Source: Streptomyces lanatus (lineage in GTDB: Bacteria; Actinomycetota; Actinomycetes; Streptomycetales; Streptomycetaceae). Taken from it: 64,000 bases of DNA. The notes below the pieces were generated by a model, which had not been told where the DNA came from, searched no databases, and saw only the letters and a program-made list of their open reading frames with translations. Positions within the stretch are counted from its first letter, which is position 1; the number at the start of each line of letters is the position of its first letter. This document shows, one piece after another, positions 32,537 to 40,811 of this stretch. Location of the stretch: assembly GCF_014655715.1 (NCBI RefSeq), contig NZ_BNBM01000005.1, positions 186,001 to 250,000 on the forward strand, given 5' to 3'. The position numbers were made by a program, and so were the translations under genes.

Positions 32537-34368
32537 GCCCCTGCCTTCGCGACGCCGGTCGCGCCTTCGGGCAATGGCTTGTCCTCCGGTACGTCGAGCT
32601 GTCCGGTCTCGTGGAATTCGAGCTGCTTCCTGCGGTCGGCGACCAGGCCCTCGGGGCGGAAGCGCATCAGCAGCATCAGGGCGATGCCGAAGAGCAGCAG
32701 CTGGTACTCCGCCATGAACTGGAGCTTGGCCGGGATCAGGTAGAGCAGCGCGGCGCCGATCAGCGGGCCGCTGATGGTGCCCATGCCGCCGAGGATGACG
32801 GCGGCGAGCAGGAAGGCCGAGTTCGGCGGCACAGGGCCGGCGAACTGGTACTGCTCGGGGGTGACGCTGTAGGACACATGCGCCTGGACGGTGCCGGCGA
32901 GGCCGGCGAGGGAGGCGCCGAGGGCGAAGGCGAGGAGCTTGAGGCGGAAGCCGTTGATGCCCATCGCGGTCGCCGCGGTCTCGTCCTCACGGATGGCGAC
33001 CCAGGCGCGGCCGATGCGGGACTCCGCCGAGCGGCGGAAGACCATCACGACGATCGCCGTGAACACCAGCATCAGCAGGTAGTAGTTGGCCGAACGGGTC
33101 AGCTCGTGGCCGATGACGTCGTGCGGGACTCCGAGGTTGAATCCGAAGATCTCCAGGTCGGGGATCTGCGGGATGCCGTTGGAGCCGTTGGTGACGTCGG
33201 GGCCGCTGTTGCCGTTCAGGTTGTTCATGGTGATGCGGAAGATCTCACCGAAGCCGAGCGTCACGATGGCGAGGTAGTCGCCGCGCAGCCGCAGGGTCGG
33301 GGCACCGATCACCACGCCGAAGATCAGCGAGGCGGCGGCACCGGTGAGAACGGCGGCCCAGAAGGGGAACTGCACGCCGATGGTCGACGCCGGGGAGCCG
33401 GAGACCAGGGCGGCGGCGTAGGCGCCGACGCCGAGGAAGGCGACGTAACCGAGGTCGAGGAGGCCGGCGAGGCCGACGACGACGTTGAGGCCCAGGGCGA
33501 CCGTGGCGAAGATCAGGATGTTCGCGCCGATGAGGGCGAACTGGTCGTTGGACTGGGTGAAGGGGAAGCAGATCGCCGCGGCGAACGCCGCCCCGAGGGT
33601 GACGTTGCGGTGCTTGGCGGTCAGAGCCGACAGGCGCTTGAGCAGACCGGCGCGGGTGACGGCGGTGAAGCCGAACGCCGCGATGATCAGGAAGCCGATG
33701 AACAGCTCGGAGTACTCGGTGCCGATGCCGTACGAGAAGACGTACAGGCCGACGCCGAAGCCGGCGGCGATGATCAGGATCTCGACCCAGGAGGGCAGTT
33801 CCTTGGCGCGGCCCGGGTCGGGCGCGGTGAGCGAGTGGCGGATCCGGCCCCAGAGGTTCGGGTCGGGGTCGCCGGCGCCGTAGGGCTGGTCGACCGGGAG
33901 GCCGAGGGCGCCGAGCACGGCGATGAGCGCGCCGATGCCGGAGACCCAGGCGCCGGGCTCCAGGTTGACGAGGCCGCCGAGTTCCTGGCTGATGGCGCCC
34001 ATGGCGTAGCCCGTGGTGCCGAACACGCCGAGGGCGGCGAGCAGGACGGGGCTGTTCTTGCCGCCGGGGGTGAGCCAGCCGAGGCCCTTGATGCCGTAGC
34101 CGGAGAGGGCGAACAGCAGGGTCAGCACGGAGCCGAAGAGGGTGAGGACCTGAAGGCCGCCCGGGTAGCCGGTGACGGTCAGGTTGCCCGGGAACTCCTC
34201 GGTCCAGGTCCAGGCGAGGAAGGTGCCTATGAGGGCGACGGCGGAGCCGGCGACGACCAGCGCGCGGGCCACGGGGTGCGGCAGCGGGATGATCGGGGTG
34301 GCCTCGGCCGTGGACACCTTGGTGGTGCCGGTGGTCTTGTCCATGGGGGTTTCGGTGGTCATGTGCAT
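32533..34368 (-). CDS. livM: Branched-chain amino acid ABC permease LivM (long form)
   Basis: A 611-residue permease. The second half (from about residue 275) is a standard LivM core with GLNVVVGLAGLLDLGYVAFLGVGAYAAAL, LRLRGDYLAIVTLGFGEIFRI and the ATPase-contact region GRAWVAIREDETAATAMGI. The first half adds a stretch of about 250 residues with extra hydrophobic helices and a Pro/Asp-rich loop, typical of actinobacterial LivM but not of E. coli. The ATG at 34368 shares one base with the livH stop (TGATG). It forms the membrane channel with LivH. Confidence 0.93.
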   Translation of the reverse strand: MHMTTETPMDKTTGTTKVSTAEATPIIPLPHPVARALVVAGSAVALIGTFLAWTWTEEFPGNLTVTGYPGGLQVLTLFGSVLTLLFALSGYGIKGLGWLTPGGKNSPVLLAALGVFGTTGYAMGAISQELGGLVNLEPGAWVSGIGALIAVLGALGLPVDQPYGAGDPDPNLWGRIRHSLTAPDPGRAKELPSWVEILIIAAGFGVGLYVFSYGIGTEYSELFIGFLIIAAFGFTAVTRAGLLKRLSALTAKHRNVTLGAAFAAAICFPFTQSNDQFALIGANILIFATVALGLNVVVGLAGLLDLGYVAFLGVGAYAAALVSGSPASTIGVQFPFWAAVLTGAAASLIFGVVIGAPTLRLRGDYLAIVTLGFGEIFRITMNNLNGNSGPDVTNGSNGIPQIPDLEIFGFNLGVPHDVIGHELTRSANYYLLMLVFTAIVVMVFRRSAESRIGRAWVAIREDETAATAMGINGFRLKLLAFALGASLAGLAGTVQAHVSYSVTPEQYQFAGPVPPNSAFLLAAVILGGMGTISGPLIGAALLYLIPAKLQFMAEYQLLLFGIALMLLMRFRPEGLVADRRKQLEFHETGQLDVPEDKPLPEGATGVAKAGA

Positions 34369-35297
34369 CACGCCCGATCCGCGACGCGTTCGCCGAGCAG
34401 GCCTTGTGGCCTGAACAGCAGGACCAGGATGAGCAGGGCGAACGCCCATACGTCCTTCCAGGCGCCGCCGCCGAAGAGTTCCATGCCGGGGATGTCGCCG
34501 ATGTAGCCGGTGGCGAGGGACTCGGCGACGCCGAGGACCACACCGCCGAGCATGGCGCCGTAGATGTTGCCGATACCGCCGAGCACGGCGGCCGTGAAGG
34601 CCTTGAGGCCCATCAGGAAGCCCATGCGGAAGCCGACCTGGCCGTTCTTGAGGCCGTAGGCGACGGCGGCGATGGCGGCGAACGCGGCACCGATGGCGAA
34701 CGCCATGACGATGATGCGGTCGGTGTTGATGCCCATCAGCTTGGCCGTGTCCGGGTCCTGGGCGGTGGCCTGCATGCCGCGGCCGGAGCGCGTCTTGGAG
34801 ACGAACAGGCCGAGGGCCAGCATGCACAGCGGGGCGGCTATGAGGACGAAGAGGTCACCGCGCTGGACGTTGGCGCCGAGTATGTCGACGGGGCCGCCTT
34901 CGAACCGCGGGAAGGGGTGGTCCTTCTTCGCGTCCGGGTACCACATCCACACGGCCTGCTGCAGGACGATGGACAGGCCGATGGCGGTGATGAGGGGTGC
35001 CAGCCGTGGCGCGGTGCGCAGCGGCCGGTAGGCGAAGCGTTCCGCCGCGGCGCCGACGGCGACCGAGACGAGGATGCCGCCGATGATCATGAGTGGGACG
35101 GCGGCGGCGAGGCCGAAGCCTTCGGGAAGTACCAACCAGACGGTGAGGGCCCCGAAGCCCCCGACCATGAAGATCTCGCCGTGGGCGAAGTTGATGAGCT
35201 GGACGATGCCGTAGACCATCGTGTAGCCGATCGCGATGAGTCCGTACATCGCGCCGAGGATGAGTCCATTGGCCAGCTGTTGCGGCAGTTCGTTCAC
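34368..35297 (-). CDS. livH: Branched-chain amino acid ABC permease LivH
   Basis: A 309-residue integral membrane protein with the LivH signature start ELPQQLANGLILGAMYGLIAIGYTMVYGIVQLINFAHGE, about eight hydrophobic helices and the cytoplasmic EAA-like loop RGMQATAQDPDTAKLMGINTDRII. I chose the GTG at 35297, with ggagg seven bases upstream. The longer open frame from 35375 runs through the hairpin region and lacks a ribosome site. It is separated from livK by 113 bases holding a stable hairpin, so transporter genes may be expressed at a lower level than the binding protein. Confidence 0.94.
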   Translation of the reverse strand: MNELPQQLANGLILGAMYGLIAIGYTMVYGIVQLINFAHGEIFMVGGFGALTVWLVLPEGFGLAAAVPLMIIGGILVSVAVGAAAERFAYRPLRTAPRLAPLITAIGLSIVLQQAVWMWYPDAKKDHPFPRFEGGPVDILGANVQRGDLFVLIAAPLCMLALGLFVSKTRSGRGMQATAQDPDTAKLMGINTDRIIVMAFAIGAAFAAIAAVAYGLKNGQVGFRMGFLMGLKAFTAAVLGGIGNIYGAMLGGVVLGVAESLATGYIGDIPGMELFGGGAWKDVWAFALLILVLLFRPQGLLGERVADRA

Positions 35298-35330
35298 CGC
35301 AGGGCCTCCGTGGAGTGGTTCGGATATGGC

Positions 35331-35366
35331 GCCGCGCGGGAGCGCTGATGGGTGCTCCCGCGCGGC
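35331..35366 (-). terminator. Intra-operon hairpin between livK and livH
   Basis: GCCGCGCGGGAGC and GCTCCCGCGCGGC form a 13-bp perfect stem around a ten-base loop, 34 bases before livH. Its place after the binding-protein gene suggests partial termination or 3'-end protection of the livK message. Confidence 0.6.
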
Positions 35367-35410
35367 CTGGATCAATGTGTGATGGGGGAGGGTTCTCTAC
35401 TCGTCCTCTG

Positions 35411-36640
35411 CTAGCCCAGCTTGGGTTCGCCGCTGAACTCGGGCACCCAGGCGTTGCTCTTGACCTTGTACGCGGTCATCGTGTGGTTCGTGGTGTCGCC
35501 GAACTCGTCGAAGGAGATGGCGCCGGTGACGCCGTCGAACTTGACCTTCGCCATGGCGTCCAGGACCGCCTTGCGGCCGTCGTCCGGGAGCTTGCCGTCG
35601 TTGCCCTCGACCGCCAGCTTGACGGCCTCGATGATGGCCCAGGTGGCGTCGTAGGTGAGGCCGCCGTAGGCCTCGTAGTCGTCCTCGTAGCCGCCGGCCT
35701 TGTAGTTCTTGATGAACGTCTGGGCGGAGTCGAGCTTCTCGACGGGCTCGCCGACGGAGGTCGCGAGGTCGCCCTCGGCCTTCTTGTTCAGCTTCGGGAA
35801 CTCGCCGGAGTAGATGCCGTCGCCGCCCATGAGCGGGATGTTCTGGCCGCTGTCCTTGAGCTGCTGGCTCAGCGGGCCGGCGGCCGGGTACTCGCCGCCG
35901 TAGTACAGGGCCTGGGCGCCGGTCTTCTTGATCTTGGCGACCACGGCGTTGAAGTCACGGTCGTCGGGGTTGATGTGGTCCGTGCCCACGATCTGGCCGC
36001 CGGCCTTCGTGAAGTTCGCCTTGAAGGACGCGGCGAGGCCGGCGCCGTAGGTCTTCTGGTCGTCGATCAGGTAGACCTTCTTCAGCTTCGCCTGGTTGTA
36101 CAGGTAGTCGGCCGCGAAGGCGCCCTGGATCTCGTCCGTGGTGGCCGTACGGAAGAAGGTCTTGAACTGGCGGACCGAGTTGCCGGTCTTCCAGCCGTCG
36201 CCCTGGGTCAGCTCCGTACCGGTGTTGGCCGGGGAGACCTGGGTCAGACCGGCGTCGTTGAACGGCTTCTGCATCTGCTGCGACACGCTGGAGTTCAGCG
36301 GGCCGACGACGCCGAGGACGTTCTTGTCGCTGATGAACTTCTGGGCGTTCTGCTGGCCCACGGAGGGCTGCGCCTGGTCGTCGAGGGGCTCGATCTTGAA
36401 CTCGACGCCCTTGACGAACTCCTGCTTGTTGGCCGTCTTGGCGGCGAGGTCGGCGGAGTTCTTGATGCCGAGGCCGAGGGCCGACAGGTCGCCGGTCAGC
36501 GGAGCGTCGACACCGATCACCACAGTGGTCTTGTCGCCGTTGCTGCTGCCGCCGTCGTCGTCACGCGACCCACAAGCCGTGAGTGTCAGCGATCCCGCCG
36601 CGAGCGCGGCGGTTATGGCGATGATCGAACGTTGACGCAC
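35411..36640 (-). CDS. Branched-chain amino acid substrate-binding lipoprotein LivK
   Basis: A 409-residue periplasmic-binding-protein-like lipoprotein. The N terminus is a lipoprotein signal (RQRSIIAITAALAAGSLTLTACGS, lipobox LTAC), then a short acidic linker and a type I solute-binding fold (VVIGVDAPLTGDLSALG, VGPLNSSVSQQMQKPFNDAGL). It would sit on the outer membrane face and deliver Leu/Ile/Val or related ligands to LivHM. It is the first gene of the operon, with a GTG start after ggaaaggacctgattc. The 446-base region upstream contains its promoter. Confidence 0.93.
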   Translation of the reverse strand: MRQRSIIAITAALAAGSLTLTACGSRDDDGGSSNGDKTTVVIGVDAPLTGDLSALGLGIKNSADLAAKTANKQEFVKGVEFKIEPLDDQAQPSVGQQNAQKFISDKNVLGVVGPLNSSVSQQMQKPFNDAGLTQVSPANTGTELTQGDGWKTGNSVRQFKTFFRTATTDEIQGAFAADYLYNQAKLKKVYLIDDQKTYGAGLAASFKANFTKAGGQIVGTDHINPDDRDFNAVVAKIKKTGAQALYYGGEYPAAGPLSQQLKDSGQNIPLMGGDGIYSGEFPKLNKKAEGDLATSVGEPVEKLDSAQTFIKNYKAGGYEDDYEAYGGLTYDATWAIIEAVKLAVEGNDGKLPDDGRKAVLDAMAKVKFDGVTGAISFDEFGDTTNHTMTAYKVKSNAWVPEFSGEPKLG

Positions 36641-37086
36641 GAATCAGGTCCTTTCCCTGGCACGGCGGCTCCCCGTGGAACGCGCCGAGTCGAGCGCTGG
36701 GTCGAAGTGGCTTCGAATCCTGTGGCTCGGTGACTGGCGGTGACTCTAAGCGCGTGCGGGGAACATGGAGGAGGCTCTGACCAAGGCTGTGACGCTCTTG
36801 TTATGACACGGGGTAACACAGAGCGGTACTCCGTGGGGGGAAGAGTGGATTTCCGGCCGATTCGCCCTGTCCACATTGTGAGAACTCGCAGCGTTCGCGC
36901 GTAGCTTCTTCACGAGTGTTCATGCGTTTTGGTGATTACCCGGCATGTTGCCGGCGGCTGCCGAGGGGTATCCGGCGACTTGAGCGAAAGGTGATCACGA
37001 TTGCGGAGCCGGTGGCCGTTATTGCAGCCGTATTACGCAGAGTTACGAATGTGAAAGCAGCGACATCGGAATTCGGCACCGTCGAT
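36641..37086. other. 446-bp intergenic region upstream of the liv operon
   Basis: This region separates the liv operon from a small lipoprotein gene transcribed in the same direction. It is visibly less GC-rich than its surroundings, especially 36740-37070. A plus-strand open frame crosses it, but its third codon positions are A/T-rich, unlike every gene in the window, so I do not call it coding. The segment next to livK (36641-36850) should hold the liv promoter. I could not define -35/-10 boxes or a terminator. Confidence 0.5.
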
Positions 37087-37494
37087 TCAGCCCCATGGAC
37101 CTCCGCTCGGCTCGCCGTTCCGATACCGCTTCTCGCACAACTCGCCCGCCCTGCTGTCGATCAGCCGCTCGGCCGCCTTCCGGTCCGCACGGTCCCGCTC
37201 CGCGCGGCCGGCGTCCACGACCTCACGCAGGATCTCGTACTGGCCGTCTGACAGCCCCATCGACTGATAGTCGCCGTAGGTGTCGCCGTTCAGTGACCGG
37301 CGCGCCCAGTACCCGATGATCTGTGTGCACAGCAGTGCGGGCGGAGTCGCCGACGGGGAGGGCGAGTTGGCGCTCGTACGGGGCCGGGGTGCCTCGCCCC
37401 GCGCGCCCGAATCGCCGCAGCCGGCCACCGATACGGCGGCCAGCAGCGCCAGTCCGAGCGCGGCCCTCCTGCGGCGGGGCCATCCCGTCGTCAT
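37087..37494 (-). CDS. Small putative lipoprotein
   Basis: A 135-residue protein with a twin-arginine-rich N terminus, a hydrophobic core and a lipobox (VSVAGCGDSG), followed by a Pro/Ser/Thr linker and a charged helical domain (YGDYQSMGLSDGQYEILREVVDAGRAERDR) with two further Cys residues (LLCTQ and ELCEKR) that could form a disulfide. It is probably anchored to the outer face of the membrane. I recognise no family. It is a single gene between the liv upstream region and the thioesterase. Function unknown. Confidence 0.75.
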   Translation of the reverse strand: MTTGWPRRRRAALGLALLAAVSVAGCGDSGARGEAPRPRTSANSPSPSATPPALLCTQIIGYWARRSLNGDTYGDYQSMGLSDGQYEILREVVDAGRAERDRADRKAAERLIDSRAGELCEKRYRNGEPSGGPWG

Positions 37495-37586
37495 GCCCCG
37501 ACGTTATGCGGCCGGGCACCGGTGTTTCAACGGCGGGGAAACGCAAAGGGGTTGATGGTCACGATGCCGTCGCCGGGGCGTAGGCG

Positions 37587-38075
37587 TCAGTTCGCCGTCC
37601 GCAGGTGCTCCCCGTCGCTCGGCTTCACGTCCCTCAGCAGACAGGTCAGCCGCGCGCTGCACACCCGCCGCCCCTCCTCGTCACTGATCACGATCTCGTA
37701 CGTCGCCGTCGAGCGGCCCTGGTGCAGCGGCGTGGCCACCCCGGTCACCAGGCCGGAGCGCACGCCCCGGTGGTGGGTGCAGTTGAGGTCGACGCCGACC
37801 GCGATCTTGGAGCTGCCGGCGTGCAGCATCGACCCCACGGACCCGAGCGTCTCGGCGAGCACCGCGGACGCGCCGCCGTGCAGCAGCCCGTACGGCTGGG
37901 TGTTCCCCTCCACCGGCATGGTCCCGACGACCCGCTCGGCGGAGGCTTCCACTATCTGGACACCCATACGCGTCCCGAGGTGCCCGGCGGAGAACAGGGC
38001 CGGCAGGTCGACACCGAGCGCGGCGTACTCGTCGATGACCTCTTGCGGGAACTGCACGTGCTGCTGCTCGCCCAT
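37587..38075 (-). CDS. Hotdog-fold thioesterase (PaaI/YbdB type)
   Basis: A 162-residue single hotdog domain. Conserved features are VEGNTQPYGLLHGGASAVLAETLGS, which contains the HGG and catalytic Glu of the 4HBT-II group, and VGVDLNCTHHRGVRSG. Such enzymes hydrolyse aryl- or acyl-CoA thioesters, for example as rescue hydrolases in phenylacetate or ring degradation. It is transcribed in the direction of, and 66 bases after, the FdhF/YdeP-like gene. A perfect 9-bp-arm palindrome lies 52 bases before its ATG, suggesting its own TetR-controlled promoter. The substrate is not predictable. Confidence 0.88.
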   Translation of the reverse strand: MGEQQHVQFPQEVIDEYAALGVDLPALFSAGHLGTRMGVQIVEASAERVVGTMPVEGNTQPYGLLHGGASAVLAETLGSVGSMLHAGSSKIAVGVDLNCTHHRGVRSGLVTGVATPLHQGRSTATYEIVISDEEGRRVCSARLTCLLRDVKPSDGEHLRTAN

Positions 38076-38126
38076 GGAGCCGGCTCCGTTCGTCGTGCTC
38101 AGTCGGTAGGACCAGTCGGTGACATT

Positions 38127-38148
38127 CGACTGAGCAAACGCTCAGTCG
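38127..38148. promoter_or_regulatory. Palindrome upstream of the thioesterase gene
   Basis: CGACTGAGC-AAAC-GCTCAGTCG has perfect 9-bp arms and a 4-base spacer. The form is typical of TetR-family operators. It overlaps the stop codon of the upstream oxidoreductase gene and lies 52 bases from the thioesterase start. A weak terminator role for the oxidoreductase gene is the alternative reading. Confidence 0.6.
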
Positions 38149-40421
38149 GTCGCCGATTGTTCCAGACGTACGACGACGGACTTGCTGGCCGGGGTGTTGC
38201 TGGTGTCCGCGGTGGCATCCAGCGGGACCAGGACGTTGGTCTCCGGGTAGTACGCCGCCGCGCAGCCGCGGGCCGTCGGATAGTGCACCACCCGGAAGCC
38301 GGGCGCCCGCCGCTCGACACCGTCCTTCCACTCGCTCACCAGGTCGACGTACGCCCCGTCGGCGATGTCCAGCCGCCGCGCGTCCTCCGGGTTGATCATC
38401 ACGACCCGGCGGCCGTTCTTGATCCCCCGGTAACGGTCGTCCAGGCCGTAGATCGTGGTGTTGTACTGGTCGTGCGAGCGGAGCGTCTGCAGCAGCAGGC
38501 GGCCCTCCGGCACCTCCGGGTACTCGACGGGGGCGGCGGTGAAATTGGCCTTGCCGGTCGCCGTCGGGAAGCGGCGCTCGTCGCGCGGGCCGTGCGGGAG
38601 CGTGAAGCCGCCCGGGTGGGCCACGCGCGCGTTGAAGTCCTCGAAGCCGGGGATCACGCGCGCGATGCGGTCGCGGACGGTGGCGTAGTCCTTCTCGAAC
38701 TCCTCCCAGGGCGTCGCGCTGTCCTCGCCCAGCACCCGCCGCGCCAGCCGGCACACGATCGCCGGCTCCGACAGCAGCTGCGTGCTCGCGGGCTCCAGGC
38801 GGCCCCGGGAGGCGTGCACCATGCCCATGGAGTCCTCGACGGTCACGAACTGCTCGCCGCTGCCCTGGAGGTCGCGCTCGGTGCGGCCGAGGGTCGGCAT
38901 GATCAGCGCGCGGGCGCCGGTGACGGCATGGCTGCGGTTGAGCTTCGTCGACACATGCACGGTGAGCCGGGCGCGCCGCATCGCCGCCTCGGTGACGTCC
39001 GTGTCAGGCGTCGCGGCCACGAAGTTGCCGCCCATCGCGAAGAAGACCTTCGCCTCGCCGTCACGCATCGCGCGGATGGCCCGTACGACGTCATAGCCGT
39101 GCTCACGCGGGGGTGCGAAGCCGAACTCCTTCTCCAGGGCGTCCAGGAAGGCCGGGGCGGGCCGCTCGAAGATGCCCATCGTGCGGTCGCCCTGCACGTT
39201 CGAGTGACCGCGCACCGGGCATACGCCCGCGCCCGGACGGCCGATGTTGCCGCGCAGCAGAAGGAAGTTGACGACCTCGCGGATGGTCGGCACGGAGTGC
39301 TTGTGCTGGGTCAGGCCCATCGCCCAGCACACGATGGTGCGCTGCGAGGCGAGGATCATCTCCATGGCCTGGTCGATGTCCGCGCGCGTGAGGCCCGTCG
39401 CGGTGAGGGTCTCGTCCCAGTCGGCGGCGCGGGCGGCGTCGGCGAACTCCTCGTAGCCGTGGGTGTGTTCGCGAATGAACTGTTGATCTACGGCGCCGTC
39501 GGTCTCCAGGATCAGCTTGTTGAGGAGACGGAAGAGGGCCTGGTCGCCGCCGATGCGGATCTGGAGGAACAGGTCGGTGAGCGAGGCACCCTTCAGCATC
39601 CCCTGCGGGGTCTGCGGGTTCTTGAAGCGTTCCAGGCCGGCCTCGGGCAGCGGATTGACGCTGATGATCTTCGCGCCGCCCTCCTTGGCCTTCTCCAGGG
39701 CGGAGAGCATGCGCGGGTGGTTCGTGCCCGGGTTCTGACCGGCGACGATGATCAGGTCGGCCTTGTAGAGGTCCTCCAGCAGGACGCTGCCCTTGCCGAC
39801 GCCGATGGTCTCGGACAGGGCGGAGCCGGAGGACTCGTGGCACATGTTGGAGCAGTCCGGCAGGTTGTTGGTGCCGAGCTCACGAGCGAAGAGCTGGTAG
39901 AGGAACGCGGCCTCGTTGCTGGTGCGGCCGGAGGTGTAGAAGAGAGCCTCGTCGGGGGAGCCGAGGGCGGCGATCTCCTCGGCGACGATGTCGAAGGCGC
40001 GCTCCCAGGAGACCGGCTCGTAGTGCGTGCCGCCTTCGGGGAGATACATGGGGTGGGTGAGCCGCCCCTGCTGCCCCAGCCAGTACCCGCTGCGGGTCGC
40101 GAGGTCGGCGACGGAGTGCGCGGCGAAGAACTCCGGGGTGACCCGGCGGAGGGTGGCCTCCTCGGCCACCGCCTTGGCGCCGTTCTCGCAGAACTCCGCC
40201 TTGTGCCGGTGATCGGGCTCGGGCCAGGCACACCCCGGGCAGTCGAACCCATCCTTCTGATTCACGCTGAGCAGCGTCAGCATGGTCCGCTTCACGCCCA
40301 TCTGCTGCTGCGCGATACGCAGGGTATGCCCGATCGCAGGCAGCCCCGCGGCCGCATGCTTCGGCTCGACGACCTGCGGCGCGTCCTGTACCGGATCACC
40401 CTTGGGCGGCTTGCTGGCCAT
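38142..40421 (-). CDS. FdhF/YdeP-family molybdopterin oxidoreductase
   Basis: A 759-residue cytoplasmic molybdopterin protein related to the formate dehydrogenase alpha subunit. The N terminus has a Cys cluster (FDCPGCAWPEPDHRH...FCENG), then the pterin-binding domains with YTSGRTSNEAAFLYQ, NMCHESSGSALSETIGVGKG, VAGQNPGTNHPR and GNIGRPGAGVCPVRGHSNVQGDRTMG. The C-terminal MopB_CT domain runs from about residue 635 (SHDQYNTTIYGLDDRYRGI). No Sec codon and no Tat signal are present. The physiological substrate of this family is unclear; E. coli YdeP is linked to acid resistance. The ATG at 40421 follows agaggagtgcgcg. Confidence 0.9.
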   Translation of the reverse strand: MASKPPKGDPVQDAPQVVEPKHAAAGLPAIGHTLRIAQQQMGVKRTMLTLLSVNQKDGFDCPGCAWPEPDHRHKAEFCENGAKAVAEEATLRRVTPEFFAAHSVADLATRSGYWLGQQGRLTHPMYLPEGGTHYEPVSWERAFDIVAEEIAALGSPDEALFYTSGRTSNEAAFLYQLFARELGTNNLPDCSNMCHESSGSALSETIGVGKGSVLLEDLYKADLIIVAGQNPGTNHPRMLSALEKAKEGGAKIISVNPLPEAGLERFKNPQTPQGMLKGASLTDLFLQIRIGGDQALFRLLNKLILETDGAVDQQFIREHTHGYEEFADAARAADWDETLTATGLTRADIDQAMEMILASQRTIVCWAMGLTQHKHSVPTIREVVNFLLLRGNIGRPGAGVCPVRGHSNVQGDRTMGIFERPAPAFLDALEKEFGFAPPREHGYDVVRAIRAMRDGEAKVFFAMGGNFVAATPDTDVTEAAMRRARLTVHVSTKLNRSHAVTGARALIMPTLGRTERDLQGSGEQFVTVEDSMGMVHASRGRLEPASTQLLSEPAIVCRLARRVLGEDSATPWEEFEKDYATVRDRIARVIPGFEDFNARVAHPGGFTLPHGPRDERRFPTATGKANFTAAPVEYPEVPEGRLLLQTLRSHDQYNTTIYGLDDRYRGIKNGRRVVMINPEDARRLDIADGAYVDLVSEWKDGVERRAPGFRVVHYPTARGCAAAYYPETNVLVPLDATADTSNTPASKSVVVRLEQSATD

Positions 40422-40811
40422 CGCGCACTCCTCTTCACGTACACGTGTGAGCTGTATCTCCGATCCTCGCATGCGGGGGTGACAGGGGGGTGGGGGGCCT
40501 GGGGTCGGGGGTTGCTTCGGGGGTGGGGGCCTGGGGGTGGGGGCGTGTCCCGGTGCCGCCTGGGTGTGGGCCCGCGTCCTGGGTTCCGTCCCCTTGCGGG
40601 ACCGCACTTGAGTGCCGCCCTGTCGCCGATCCGCTCCCGGACTCCGCTCCGCCGTAGGTCGCTTCCCAGACTCCGTCCCGCCAGGTGCCCGCCGCATCCG
40701 TCCCCCCACCGCAGCCCCCGCCCAGCTTTCGCCCACCGCGGTTCCCCTCCGGAGGCCCCCGCACCCCCCGATGGGGACCGACTGTCAGTGGGGCGTGGCA
40801 GGATCGGGGGC
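40422..40811. other. 390-bp divergent intergenic region with an extreme G-run tract
   Basis: The region separates the oxidoreductase gene (minus strand) from polA (plus strand) and must hold both promoters. Positions 40475-40543 carry about ten runs of four or more G on the plus strand, separated by one to seven bases, a strong G-quadruplex pattern. The rest (40560-40800) is GC-rich with no reading frame that looks coding. I could not define promoter boxes with confidence. Confidence 0.6.

Noticed and set aside
36916..37251. Plus-strand open frame in the liv upstream region
   Set aside because: A/T-rich third codon positions and no recognisable family; it also runs antisense into the small lipoprotein gene.
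37605..40811. Upstream extension of the polA reading frame by more than 1000 codons
   Set aside because: It is antisense to the thioesterase and FdhF-like genes and has no domain; polA begins at 40812 with its nuclease domain.
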